Both the position numbers and the translations under genes were made by a program. A model generated the notes under the pieces. That model saw only the letters and a program-made list of their open reading frames with translations, had not been told where the DNA came from and did not search any database. From Brevibacillus laterosporus DSM 25 (GTDB taxonomy: Bacteria; Bacillota; Bacilli; Brevibacillales; Brevibacillaceae): a stretch of 64,000 nucleotides of DNA. Of this stretch, positions 18,380 through 27,357 are shown in pieces. Each line of letters opens with the position of its first letter. Position 1 is the stretch's first letter. The stretch covers positions 4,191,501 through 4,255,500 of the forward strand of contig NZ_CP017705.1 in assembly GCF_002706795.1 (NCBI RefSeq), in the 5' to 3' direction.

Positions 18380-19526
18380 GTTGAATCAATACCTCCTGAG
18401 CCGCACGTACACCGGCACCTAATGTCGTTTCATAACCAATCTGCTGCAAAGAGATTTCAATGAGTGAAATTACAGTCAACATATCTTGTGGATCACAATA
18501 GCCCATATGACCAATGCGGAAAATCTTACCTTTTAAATGCTGCTGTCCACCAGCAATGATCACATTATACTTGGTGCGCAATATCTTACGTAGTTCCTCA
18601 GCATTAAATAAATCGCCAGGATCTACGGATGTAACAGTTGGAGAGGCGTATGCATCAGCTGTCATTAATGGCAATCCTAATGCTCTCATTGCAGCTCGTG
18701 TCATTTTTTTCATAAGCTCATGACGAGCAAATACCTGAGGAAGTCCTTCTTCGTCGAGCATTGCTACCACTTCTTCTAATCCAAACACGAGTGATACGGC
18801 AGGAGTATAAGGCGTTGTTTGCTCTGCCATACTTTTGCGATACGCCTTGAGATCAAGATAGAAGGCTTGAGGAGTGATCTGTTCAATACGTTTCCAAGCT
18901 TGTTCGCTTACTGCAATGAAAGCAAGTCCAGTAGGTAGCATAAATGCTTTTTGCGAACCTGTTACAACGATGTCCAGACCCCACTCATCCATTTCGCAAG
19001 GCACAGCGCCTAAGCAACTGACCGCATCTACAATAAATAGAGCGTTGCTGTGCGTTTTGACGACCTGTGATAATTCTGGAATTGGATTTAAAACACCTGA
19101 GGATGTTTCGCAATAGGTAGCAAAAACAGCTTTTGCCATGGGATGCTGCACTAGAAAATCTTGCAAGAGTTCAGGGGTAATTGCTTCTCCCCAAGCAACC
19201 TCTAGACGATGAACTTTAATTTGATAACGTTCGCAGATTTTTGCGAATCGTTCGCCAAAAGCTCCGCTAATCGTGACGATTGCTTCATCTCCTGCTTGCA
19301 AAGTATTGACTACGCTCATTTCCAATGCGCTTGTACCGCTTCCTGCGAGTACGTACACTTGTTGTGTAGTGCCGAATACCGGTTTTATTTTCTCAGCTAC
19401 ATCAGATAGTATTTGAGAAAATTGACCACTGCGATGACCGATCATGGGACGGTTCATTGCTTGTTGCACGCGAGGTGGAATTGGAGTAGGGCCAGGAATA
19501 CGTAATATGATTTTCTCTTTGAACAT
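18372..19526 (-). CDS. Class V aminotransferase (alanine-glyoxylate/serine type)
   Basis: This 384-residue PLP enzyme belongs to the alanine-glyoxylate/serine-pyruvate aminotransferase group. The PLP lysine lies in VVTGSQKAFMLPTGLAF, and the N terminus has IPGPTPIPP. Its place in front of serA under a serine T-box suggests that it provides the transamination step of serine synthesis (the SerC role), as seen in other organisms lacking canonical serC next to serA; that role is inferred. ATG 19526 is preferred over ATG 19535, because AGGAGG is 8 bases from the former and abuts the latter. Confidence 0.85.
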   Translation of the reverse strand: MFKEKIILRIPGPTPIPPRVQQAMNRPMIGHRSGQFSQILSDVAEKIKPVFGTTQQVYVLAGSGTSALEMSVVNTLQAGDEAIVTISGAFGERFAKICERYQIKVHRLEVAWGEAITPELLQDFLVQHPMAKAVFATYCETSSGVLNPIPELSQVVKTHSNALFIVDAVSCLGAVPCEMDEWGLDIVVTGSQKAFMLPTGLAFIAVSEQAWKRIEQITPQAFYLDLKAYRKSMAEQTTPYTPAVSLVFGLEEVVAMLDEEGLPQVFARHELMKKMTRAAMRALGLPLMTADAYASPTVTSVDPGDLFNAEELRKILRTKYNVIIAGGQQHLKGKIFRIGHMGYCDPQDMLTVISLIEISLQQIGYETTLGAGVRAAQEVLIQHG

Positions 19527-19593
19527 GATTCTCATCCTCCTAAATATATCTCTATTACTTATTTACACGTAGAATCTTGCTTTTTGAGCATAT

Positions 19594-19880
19594 AAAAAAA
19601 CCTCTCAGCCTCCCCACTACAAAACACATGATGTAGTGAGGGGCGAGAAGTTATATTCGCGGTACCACCCTCATTTGTTCTTCTTTTCGCAAAAAAGAAC
19701 CTTACCAGGTAACAAGACCTGAGAGATAACGGATCATCCGTTCAAACCTACGACCGTAAGCGGGCTGGGTTTGCCAACTCGGAAGTGCTCATCTTTTAAC
19801 GGAATCACCGGTTCGCAGCAACCACCGGCTCTCTGAGGATTTCCTGTAAAAGCATCTCTTCGTCAAAGTTGTTTCGTATG
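19594..19880 (-). ncRNA. T-box riboswitch, probably serine-specific
   Basis: On the minus strand the element has the conserved T-box sequence AGGGTGGTACCGCGAA (plus-strand 19656-19671), a strong terminator whose arms cover plus-strand 19601-19620 and 19633-19650 with T7 after it, and a Stem I ending in AGAGAGCCGGTGG...CCGGTGA. Pairing GAAG/CTTC below and CTTTTA/TAAAAG above the specifier loop places ATGAGCA in the loop, giving specifier codon AGC (Ser). Uncharged tRNA-Ser would stabilise the antiterminator and switch on the aminotransferase-serA operon. The upstream boundary is approximate. Confidence 0.9.
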
Positions 19881-20239
19881 TAGCTGTTAAAGTTAGAACT
19901 TACTTTATCACCGTACAACAGTAGCGTCAAGAAGAAAAATAGAAAAAGAAAGAACATTGTTTTTGTGTGGTGCCATAGTTGTTCGTAAATAAATGGAGGA
20001 GTTACATAATCATGATGAAAAAGCAGTTGAATGTACGGTTTTTGTAATATGAAGAAAATGGGACTAACCGGTAGAAAACGAGAGATAAATGACAAAAAAT
20101 AATAAAAATGCGATGTGGTTCAACAGGTAATGAGGGAGTGATAAATAAAAATGTTACGGAAAAATATTCGGATTTTAGGAAGTAAACTTACCTATAAAAA
20201 AAGAGAATTTTATTGGGGTATACCAGATTTGAGCAGAAG

Positions 20240-20279
20240 AAAAACCACTCACACTGCTAAAGCAGAGATAAGTGGTTTT
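20240..20279 (-). terminator. Intrinsic terminator after ferredoxin gene
   Basis: On the minus strand AAAACCACT pairs with AGTGGTTTT around a 21-base loop, followed by T run. Confidence 0.75.
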
Positions 20280-20305
20280 GGTCTTCCTTATTTGATTGCA
20301 ATCGA

Positions 20306-20554
<249 letters not shown>

Positions 20555-20631
20555 TTACACAATTATTGTATAATTACTTTATGCCGATTACAAGAATGAA
20601 TCGCGTCTAAATATGTACCGAGAACACGATT

Positions 20632-21558
20632 TTATTTATGATAAATCGGCACTTCAGGCAATGTTAGGGCAGGATAGATATTTTTGTTTACTTGTACAAA
20701 ATCTCCAGCATGTACCCCATTGCTTGCAATCAATACATTAACACCAAACGGGATGTTTTGCCAGCCTAATTTCACTGTCTCTTTATTTTTTATACGGGCA
20801 TCGATAGAAGCAGTCAAATCCTGAGGAAAGAATTGAGGTATGCTTCTAATATTCTCCATATAACGAGCAGATATGTAATTACGATAATGAAAAGGCAGTG
20901 TATCCCAAGCTGCAAATGTCAGCGAGGTAATATCAACATCCCCAATAGAGTGTTGTAGTACATAGATTTGCTCCCACATAGCAATAGCTTGATAAAATTT
21001 CGTTTGAGCTTGCAAATATTCTGATTGAAAGTCTTTGGCATGTCTTAAGGCTGCAATGTCTTCGGAGGAGTAGTGACTGCCTTTAGCATCTGCCATGGCT
21101 TGAGTTAAACTATTATGTAAGGTATGTAGGCTTTTCAAAAATTGATTTCTAGATGCAACCAGCAATGGAGAACTATCACCGATATGAACTGTTTCTAGTT
21201 GTTTAATTTTAGCTTGTACCACTTGTTTAAGTTGGTCATGAACTCCTTTTTGTTCTTGCAATGTTTTTCCTTGTAAGTTGGCTACATAATAAAAATAATC
21301 GGTTTGAAAAGTGCTTAGTGGTTCATAAAAACTGTAGTAATAATTGGTGAAATCTTGCTCGGGATATAGTTTCTTTTCACGAATGAGTTTTTCTTGATTA
21401 TGTGTTTGTTGTGTTAACTGCTGGAGTTGGGATAGCTGCTGATTCATTTTAGATTGAACCACGTTTGCTCCCCAAAAAAATCCGACAACCAAACAAGTTA
21501 ATGATAAGATAATCATGTATGTAACGATGTACTCGTGCTTGGACAAACGCTTTGTCAT
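20632..21558 (-). CDS. Membrane-anchored extracellular protein of unknown function
   Basis: I do not recognise this 308-residue protein. A single N-terminal helix (about residues 14-36, ending FFWGANVV) anchors it with a long extracytoplasmic part. The region 40-75 is Gln-rich and likely coiled coil (QLSQLQQLTQQTHNQEKL), followed by helices, and the last 60 residues look like a beta domain (VNVLIASNGVHAGDFVQV). No catalytic motif was found. ATG 21558 with GGAGGGATACCT in front is chosen over an in-frame ATG 81 bases upstream. It is divergent from ypbB and sits where B. subtilis has nothing between fer and ypbB. Confidence 0.6.
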   Translation of the reverse strand: MTKRLSKHEYIVTYMIILSLTCLVVGFFWGANVVQSKMNQQLSQLQQLTQQTHNQEKLIREKKLYPEQDFTNYYYSFYEPLSTFQTDYFYYVANLQGKTLQEQKGVHDQLKQVVQAKIKQLETVHIGDSSPLLVASRNQFLKSLHTLHNSLTQAMADAKGSHYSSEDIAALRHAKDFQSEYLQAQTKFYQAIAMWEQIYVLQHSIGDVDITSLTFAAWDTLPFHYRNYISARYMENIRSIPQFFPQDLTASIDARIKNKETVKLGWQNIPFGVNVLIASNGVHAGDFVQVNKNIYPALTLPEVPIYHK

Positions 21559-21662
21559 AGGTATCCCTCCGTCTAAAGCAAAAACATTACAAATCATTTT
21601 TTGTCGCTGTTTCCATGATAAAATAATGAAATGAATCAATCGTGAAGGAGAAACTTTGATCC

Positions 21663-22775
21663 ATGGAGGAACAAGATTTCCATTTTTTTGAAACTGTTGT
21701 GTTGAACGGACTAGCTGTGTTGCAAGGGGAACGAACTCCTCAATCTCTCTACTACATGGTAAAAGGACGTAAAGCTAATCAAGTTTGGCAGGATGTGAAT
21801 AATTTTAACCTCCACTCCTATTATCGGCTGTTCCCTTGGCTTTCAAGAGGGCTGTGGGAGCAAACCATGAAAAATCTCATGGAAAAAAAGTGGGTCTCAA
21901 ATACTAATGTAGCGCAAAAGAATGCTATATCAAGCTTTGAGCTAACTAGTTCTGGTTATCAACAACTTTGTGAACAAAATAAAACCTATCAGTTGGAACG
22001 GTGGTTATCTGAGATTAATGGGATTTCGATAACAGAGGAAGCATCCTTGTTTCGTTTACAGGCTTTGCTCATGGTCCAAACTATTTCTCAGCTTTTGTAT
22101 GCCAACGCTCATTTTTCACCAATTGTGCAAAATAGAGAAATCCAACGTCAAATAAAGCAACTGCTGGCAGAACCGGTAGGACGAGCAGCTTGGCTTGATG
22201 GATTAGTAGCTGAGCTCTATCTGCTTATGGACATGCTTGAGCCAAGCTTGCAACAGCAGTTTTTTTTGCAATGGACAGGGGCTTCACAAGTAGGTCTCAC
22301 ATCTCGGCAAATTGCCTACCAATTTCGTGAATCATTTCTATTCACGGAGGTAAAGTTGCTGTCGATTTGGAGTAGCATGTATTGTGAGGTAAAAGAGAAC
22401 AAGTCAGGGCAATTTCCATTGTTACAAAAGCTATGCCAGCTTCAATCAGCACAAAAGCCTCCAATCAGTATGAGTGCTTGGGAAACATATAAAATGCTCC
22501 AAAAAGATATAACCCTTGAGGAAATTGCTTCTAGGCGTGCCATTAAGTTAAATACTGTAGAGGATCACCTGATTGAAGTAGCCTTAATGTCTCTTCCTTG
22601 TAAGTATGGACGTTGGGTGAGCGAGCAACAAATTGAATTCGTGCATGAAGCGAGCGAGCGATTACAAACCAAACGATTGCGACTGTTAAAGGATGAATTG
22701 GGTCATGACTACAGTTATTTGCAAATACGATTGGCTTTAGCCCTTAGAGGAGCGTCATCATGGAAACAAATATGA
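21663..22775 (+). CDS. ypbB: YpbB-like helix-turn-helix protein
   Basis: This 370-residue protein corresponds in place and general character to B. subtilis YpbB, which overlaps the recQ-type helicase gene. Most of the protein is alpha-helical. A C-terminal helicase-associated helix-turn-helix (TYKMLQKDITLEEIASRRAI, about 275-310) is recognisable. Its role is unknown, but the strict coupling to recQ suggests a helper or regulator of that helicase. The ribosome site GAAGGAG at 21643-21649 is rather far from ATG 21663. Confidence 0.75.
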   Translation: MEEQDFHFFETVVLNGLAVLQGERTPQSLYYMVKGRKANQVWQDVNNFNLHSYYRLFPWLSRGLWEQTMKNLMEKKWVSNTNVAQKNAISSFELTSSGYQQLCEQNKTYQLERWLSEINGISITEEASLFRLQALLMVQTISQLLYANAHFSPIVQNREIQRQIKQLLAEPVGRAAWLDGLVAELYLLMDMLEPSLQQQFFLQWTGASQVGLTSRQIAYQFRESFLFTEVKLLSIWSSMYCEVKENKSGQFPLLQKLCQLQSAQKPPISMSAWETYKMLQKDITLEEIASRRAIKLNTVEDHLIEVALMSLPCKYGRWVSEQQIEFVHEASERLQTKRLRLLKDELGHDYSYLQIRLALALRGASSWKQI

Positions 22776-24382
22776 AGAAAATTCGTCTTATCTTACAACA
22801 GTACTTTGGTCACGCTACGTTTCGTACTGGACAAGAGGAGATTATTAGTCGAATCTTACAAGGGAAAAATGTACTTGGAATCATGTCTACAGGTGGGGGA
22901 AAGTCGCTTACGTACCAAGTTCCGGCTTATTTGCTACCTGGCATCACACTTGTGGTTTCCCCGTTAATTTCCTTGATGGTCGATCAGGTTCAGCAATTAT
23001 TAAAAAACGGACATCGGCTAGCGACTTACATAAATAGTTCCTTGGATCGCGACGAAATTCGTTTAATAGTAGATGAGCTGGAAGCGGGCAAATACAAGCT
23101 TGTCTACATTTCCCCCGAAAAGTTGCAACAACCTTCTATCATCCGACTACTTCAAAAAAGAGGAGTGTCCTTGGTAGCGATTGACGAGGCTCATTGCATT
23201 TCACAGTGGGGACATGACTTTCGCACGGATTATTTAAAACTGCCGTCTCTGGTTAAATCATTAGGTCAACCTCCTGTGCTAGCTGTTACGGCTACTGCAA
23301 CACATAGCGTAGCGCAAGAGATTGCACATTTGTTTGATATTGACCTCGATAATCAGATCCGACATAGTGTGAATCGTTCTAACATTGCCTATGATCTTTA
23401 TCAAGCCAGCGATGAGGCGGACAAGAAAACACAATTACTTGCTCAATTACGTGAGTGCCAAAAGCCAGGCATCGTGTATTGCAGCACAAGACAAGCAGTA
23501 GATCAACTAGTCTTGCTGTGCCAGCGGGAGGGAATTCAGCGAGTAAGTGGCTTTCATGGTGGAATGAACCCGATGGAGCGTATTTTAATTCAAGAGCAAT
23601 TTATTGCGAATCAATTAGATGTGATTATTGCAACGAATGCGTTTGGAATGGGGATTGATAAGTCAGATATCCGCTTTGTTATCCACTATCATCTTCCTGC
23701 AAGCATAGAGGCTTACACACAGGAGGTTGGACGGATTGGGCGCGATCAACACCCCGGATATGCTTGCCTGTATGTACAGGAAGAGGATGTGCATATTCAT
23801 CACCGTCTTTTCCAAAATGAATATCCAACAGATGAAGAGCTAGTTGCCTTTTTAGAGTTGCTTCGTAATTCAGTTCATGCATCTGATTCTGTTGTTCTAG
23901 CAAGAGAGGGGTATGAGCAAAAACTCACACATGAGGAACTTTTTGCAGCTATTGGTATTGGTGAAAATGTAACTAGATTCTTATTTTATTATGCACAGGA
24001 AGCAGGAGCTGTCCGTAGTGTCCAACTAGGAAAAAGCGGTTATACCTACTGGTTTCAACCGCATGATCCCCAGGTAGTCCTTGCTACTATGAAGCAACGA
24101 ATACAGCTAGTAAAGCGTTCTAAATATGCAAAATTGGGGAATATGCAGGAGTGGATTCGGTCATCTGGTTGTTATCGAGAATCATTGCTAGCCTATTTTG
24201 GGGAAAGGCTGATAAACAACCCCGAATCATGCTGTAGAGCTTGTGGGATCAACAGAACTCTTTATCTTGAGTCTACAAAACCGGAAAGGGTTGCTCAGGA
24301 ATCAGCCTGGAATCTGCAAGAAGCATTGGAGCGATTGTTGCCTCATAGACCATCAAACGAGGGAGGGACCGCTTCATTGTGA
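22760..24382 (+). CDS. recQ: RecQ-family ATP-dependent DNA helicase (short form)
   Basis: This is a 3'-5' superfamily II helicase for recombination and fork repair. Motif I GGGKSLTYQ, the Walker B box DEAH in AIDEAHCISQWGHDFR, motif III AVTATAT, and motif VI QEVGRIGRDQHPG are all present. The cysteines near the end (CYRESLLAYF, CCRACG) form the RQC zinc site. At 540 residues it lacks an HRDC domain and corresponds to the short B. subtilis homologue RecS. It overlaps ypbB by 16 bases and the next gene by 4. Confidence 0.9.
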   Translation: METNMKKIRLILQQYFGHATFRTGQEEIISRILQGKNVLGIMSTGGGKSLTYQVPAYLLPGITLVVSPLISLMVDQVQQLLKNGHRLATYINSSLDRDEIRLIVDELEAGKYKLVYISPEKLQQPSIIRLLQKRGVSLVAIDEAHCISQWGHDFRTDYLKLPSLVKSLGQPPVLAVTATATHSVAQEIAHLFDIDLDNQIRHSVNRSNIAYDLYQASDEADKKTQLLAQLRECQKPGIVYCSTRQAVDQLVLLCQREGIQRVSGFHGGMNPMERILIQEQFIANQLDVIIATNAFGMGIDKSDIRFVIHYHLPASIEAYTQEVGRIGRDQHPGYACLYVQEEDVHIHHRLFQNEYPTDEELVAFLELLRNSVHASDSVVLAREGYEQKLTHEELFAAIGIGENVTRFLFYYAQEAGAVRSVQLGKSGYTYWFQPHDPQVVLATMKQRIQLVKRSKYAKLGNMQEWIRSSGCYRESLLAYFGERLINNPESCCRACGINRTLYLESTKPERVAQESAWNLQEALERLLPHRPSNEGGTASL

Positions 24383-24969
24383 ACAGAAACAATCAGCTAG
24401 ATCAATTAGACGACCGTACGTTGCTACTCAATCTATGGCTGACACAAGGCATTGTTCTCTTGATTGCCATACTAGGATCATGGTTTCTTTATACCAAGAC
24501 AGAACTGTGGCATCTATTTTTTACTTTGCACCCTGCTTACCTCGGATATGCAGCCATTTTGATCATCCTTGTTGTAGCTAGTAATATTATTATTGAAAAA
24601 ACAGTTCTACCAAACTGGATAGATGATGGTGGGATGAATGAACGAATTTTTCGTTCCCTTTCCATTCCAACTACGGTTTTACTCTGCGTTGCAGTAGGAA
24701 TTAGTGAAGAATGGCTTTTTCGTGGTGTGGTTTATGAGTTGGTCGGGAATTTTTGGACAAGTTTACTGTTCACAGCTATTCATTTTCGATATTTACAAAA
24801 ACCTATACTCATTGGAATGGTATTTCTTACAAGCTATTTACTAGGCGTACTTTTTACCTGGACCAATAGTCTGATCACAGTTATGTTTGTTCATGCTACT
24901 ATCAATTTTATTCTTGCGCTATTTTTAAAATACAGTTCAAAGTCTACATATTCACATGAAGATACGTAA
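24379..24969 (+). CDS. ypbD: CPBP-family intramembrane glutamic endopeptidase
   Basis: This 196-residue membrane protein has the CAAX-protease/bacteriocin-processing (Abi) signature: motif 1 EEWLFRG, a middle FTAIHF, and a late VMFVHATINF. About six helices are predicted. It overlaps recQ by 4 bases through GTG 24379. In B. subtilis ypbD occupies the same position. Substrates of this subgroup are unknown. Confidence 0.85.
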   Translation: MNRNNQLDQLDDRTLLLNLWLTQGIVLLIAILGSWFLYTKTELWHLFFTLHPAYLGYAAILIILVVASNIIIEKTVLPNWIDDGGMNERIFRSLSIPTTVLLCVAVGISEEWLFRGVVYELVGNFWTSLLFTAIHFRYLQKPILIGMVFLTSYLLGVLFTWTNSLITVMFVHATINFILALFLKYSSKSTYSHEDT

Positions 24970-24986
24970 CAAAAAGGGGAGGAAAT

Positions 24987-25802
24987 ATGATGGAAGGTAG
25001 AGATGTTGGTAAGCGAATGGAAGGGCAACAGGACACCCTGCTCGGCTTACCACCTAGAAAAACAAGGTTAAAAAATCATAAAAAACAAGCACAAAAAAAG
25101 CAAGTAAATCGTACAAGCACAGAAAAGCTATCAGCAAAGAATGATAACGAAGAATCTAGTAAACCAGTAAAAGCCTCGACTAAACTCACCAGTGGAGGAG
25201 GATGGAAGGTGATTGTTCCGCTAGCGGGTGCAGTTGTCGTGGCAGGTGTATTGTTCATCTGGAAAGAGATGAATACGTCACAAACGACATCTTTTTTTAG
25301 CGAAAACCACACGCGAACAGATGCAATTGCTTCGGGGACAGGAATTTCAGTTACGGGGCCCGAACCTCTTGTAAATAGGGAAGGGGCAGATCAGTCAAAT
25401 GTAGCAACAACAGGAATACAAAAGAAGCTAGATGACGAGAAACCAACAAATAATTCATCGTTGGCGATGGAAGGAGAAAAAGGAGAGGGAGGAACGAAAG
25501 TCACTGCTAAACCTATTGGTAGCTCTACCCCATCTGCTAATAAACCTACTGCTGACCAGAAAACTAGTAGCCCAGCTTCAGTCTCACCATCAAACAAACC
25601 TGAACCAACTAAAAGCGAACAAAAACCTGCAAAAAAAATAAAAAGTAAATTGTATAAAGTAAAAAGAGGAGATAATTTACATAAGATTTCCCGTGCTTAC
25701 TATGGTAATAATAATGGAGTAAATCGAATCGCAACTTTTAATGGTCTCGATACAGAAGCCCCATTAATAGAGGGAAAAACACTTTACATTCCCGTTGATT
25801 AA
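24987..25802 (+). CDS. ypbE: LysM-domain membrane protein
   Basis: This 271-residue protein has a Lys-rich cytoplasmic N terminus (residues 1-70), one membrane helix (about 74-92, VIVPLAGAVVVAGVLFIW), a long low-complexity Ser/Thr/Pro/Lys linker and a C-terminal LysM domain beginning YKVKRGDNLHKISRAYYG. The LysM would hold it to peptidoglycan outside the membrane. It corresponds in place and architecture to B. subtilis YpbE. GGGAGGAAAT lies before ATG 24987; ATG 24990 is equally possible. Confidence 0.85.
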   Translation: MMEGRDVGKRMEGQQDTLLGLPPRKTRLKNHKKQAQKKQVNRTSTEKLSAKNDNEESSKPVKASTKLTSGGGWKVIVPLAGAVVVAGVLFIWKEMNTSQTTSFFSENHTRTDAIASGTGISVTGPEPLVNREGADQSNVATTGIQKKLDDEKPTNNSSLAMEGEKGEGGTKVTAKPIGSSTPSANKPTADQKTSSPASVSPSNKPEPTKSEQKPAKKIKSKLYKVKRGDNLHKISRAYYGNNNGVNRIATFNGLDTEAPLIEGKTLYIPVD

Positions 25803-25867
25803 TGAATGCAATCATGTTAATCGCCTAAAATGGTTACTCTAGAGAGAGAAACTGTTAGGAGGTACTC

Positions 25868-26779
25868 ATGATTTACGACACCATCGTGATTGGAGGCGGG
25901 ATCGCAGGCTTACAAGCCGCTATTCAGCTCTCGCGAAGCTTACATAAGGTATTGGTTATTGATAAAAAATCGGGGAGATCGATCCTAGCCCGCAAATACC
26001 GTAACATATTAGGTTATCCAGAGGGTGTCAGTGGAGTGGAACTAAGAATTCAGGGCGAAAAAATGGCTAAACGTTTTGGTGCCACGTTCATTCAAGATGA
26101 AGCAACATTTTGTGAGCAGAATCAGGAGCATATTTTCTGTGTGACCACAAGAGAACATAAGGAGACCTTTATGGCCAAAACATTACTGATTGCAACGGGA
26201 ATTACTGATCCACTGCCAGATATTCCAGGATTGGTTGAGTGTCTAGGTGAATCCATCTACATTTGCCCTGATTGTGATGGCTATGAAGTGTATAAAAAGC
26301 GTACAGTAGTAATTGGTTCTGTCAAGCAAGCCTTGCAAATGGCACAGGAATTAAAATACTATACACAAGATATTATGGTTATTAATCATTCGTTAACATC
26401 ACTGGACAAAGATGATCAAATCAAGGCAAAAGAATGGGGAGAATCATACAGAGATGATGAGATCGTCTCTATAGAACAGCAGAATGGTTACTTGTCATCT
26501 ATAGCGTTACGCTCAGGCGAAGAAATAGCAGTAGAAAGAGGTTTTTTGGCTTTTGCTGGAGCACATGTGAATTCAGACCTACTACAAGCTTTTCGTATTC
26601 AACTTTTACCCCAAGGCCATGTTCAGGTAGACCCACGAACAAAGGAAACAAATCATCGTAATATCTGGGCAGCAGGAGATGTCAATGCACATTCTCAACA
26701 AGTAACGATCTCAATGGGGGATGGCTCTCAGGCGGCTATTTGGATACACAAGCGATTGTTAGAGCTGACACAAGAATAA
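25868..26779 (+). CDS. Thioredoxin-reductase-like flavoprotein
   Basis: This 303-residue FAD/NAD(P)-binding oxidoreductase has the FAD dinucleotide fold GGGIAGLQAA at the N terminus, the ATGITDP segment, a redox-active CPDCDGYE motif in the position of the TrxR disulfide, and the C-terminal FAD motif IWAAGDVN. The NADPH-side fold is weak: the usual GGGxxA is replaced by VIGSVKQALQ. It is therefore TrxB-like but not a standard TrxB, and the intact CxxC rules out YpdA, which lacks it. The partner is unknown. It is followed by a strong structured terminator. Confidence 0.8.
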   Translation: MIYDTIVIGGGIAGLQAAIQLSRSLHKVLVIDKKSGRSILARKYRNILGYPEGVSGVELRIQGEKMAKRFGATFIQDEATFCEQNQEHIFCVTTREHKETFMAKTLLIATGITDPLPDIPGLVECLGESIYICPDCDGYEVYKKRTVVIGSVKQALQMAQELKYYTQDIMVINHSLTSLDKDDQIKAKEWGESYRDDEIVSIEQQNGYLSSIALRSGEEIAVERGFLAFAGAHVNSDLLQAFRIQLLPQGHVQVDPRTKETNHRNIWAAGDVNAHSQQVTISMGDGSQAAIWIHKRLLELTQE

Positions 26780-26805
26780 CATCGTAATACGATGGATTGT
26801 TGTAG

Positions 26806-26901
26806 TGACGTTATGATCTTCCGTACTTGATGAGCAACGATGATGGACAAGCGTCGGGAAAAGCTCATAAGTTTTCTGGAAGCAGTAACGTCATTTTTTT
26901 T
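26806..26901 (+). terminator. Long multi-helix structure ending in T8
   Basis: Nested pairing is visible by eye: TGACGTTA/TAACGTCA (8 bp, outer), TTCC/GGAA, CTTGATGAGC/GCTCATAAG (9 bp with one bulge), and an inner GAC/GTC over AAGC, followed by T8. It can act as the terminator of the flavoprotein gene, but it is much larger than the other terminators here. A small structured RNA is possible. A separate 13-base palindrome ATCGTAATACGAT lies at 26781. Confidence 0.6.
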
Positions 26902-27357
26902 GTCCCATGCATATTGTGGAGTATGAGATCATATTGAACATGATGTCATGGGTTGAATTGATACATAACAGTTGGGTATATCCTCTTTACATGCAGCGAA
27001 CTGCTAGAATACTACGTATAAGTAGGGAATGAGTCTGTCATGGTTGTTTATCCTTTCCTGGGAAAGCGCAATATTTGACAAGGATATCTCAGCTACCCAC
27101 TAGATTGACGATTTATGTCGGAAAGAGAGTAGTAGGAAAAACTTCAATATCTATGTTCTTGTCTCACAATGTGGTATTATACAAGAATGGATGAATCGTA
27201 ATCACAGCAGGATTATAGCTTAAGGGGAGTTTGTCTAGTAAGAATAAAACAGATATTTTTGTACGCCAGATTATTCTATTTATAGATGTATGTACGGAAC
27301 AATTACAGGCTTCTTAACATACGTTGTAATAGGACTGGATGGTGAGGAGGGACAGTC
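26902..27357 (+). promoter_or_regulatory. mecA: 456-base gene-free region upstream of mecA
   Basis: I see no supported ORF here. The clearest site is an extended -10 element, TGGTATTAT with TATTAT at 27175-27180, which would start a mecA message with a leader of about 170 bases. No terminator is evident inside the leader. Confidence 0.4.

Noticed and set aside
19805-20095. 96-codon minus-strand ORF upstream of the serine T-box
   Set aside because: Its 3' half lies inside the T-box Stem I and has no recognisable protein pattern or good ribosome site.
24243-24581. 112-codon ORF across the recQ/CAAX junction
   Set aside because: It overlaps two well supported genes in another frame and has no motif.
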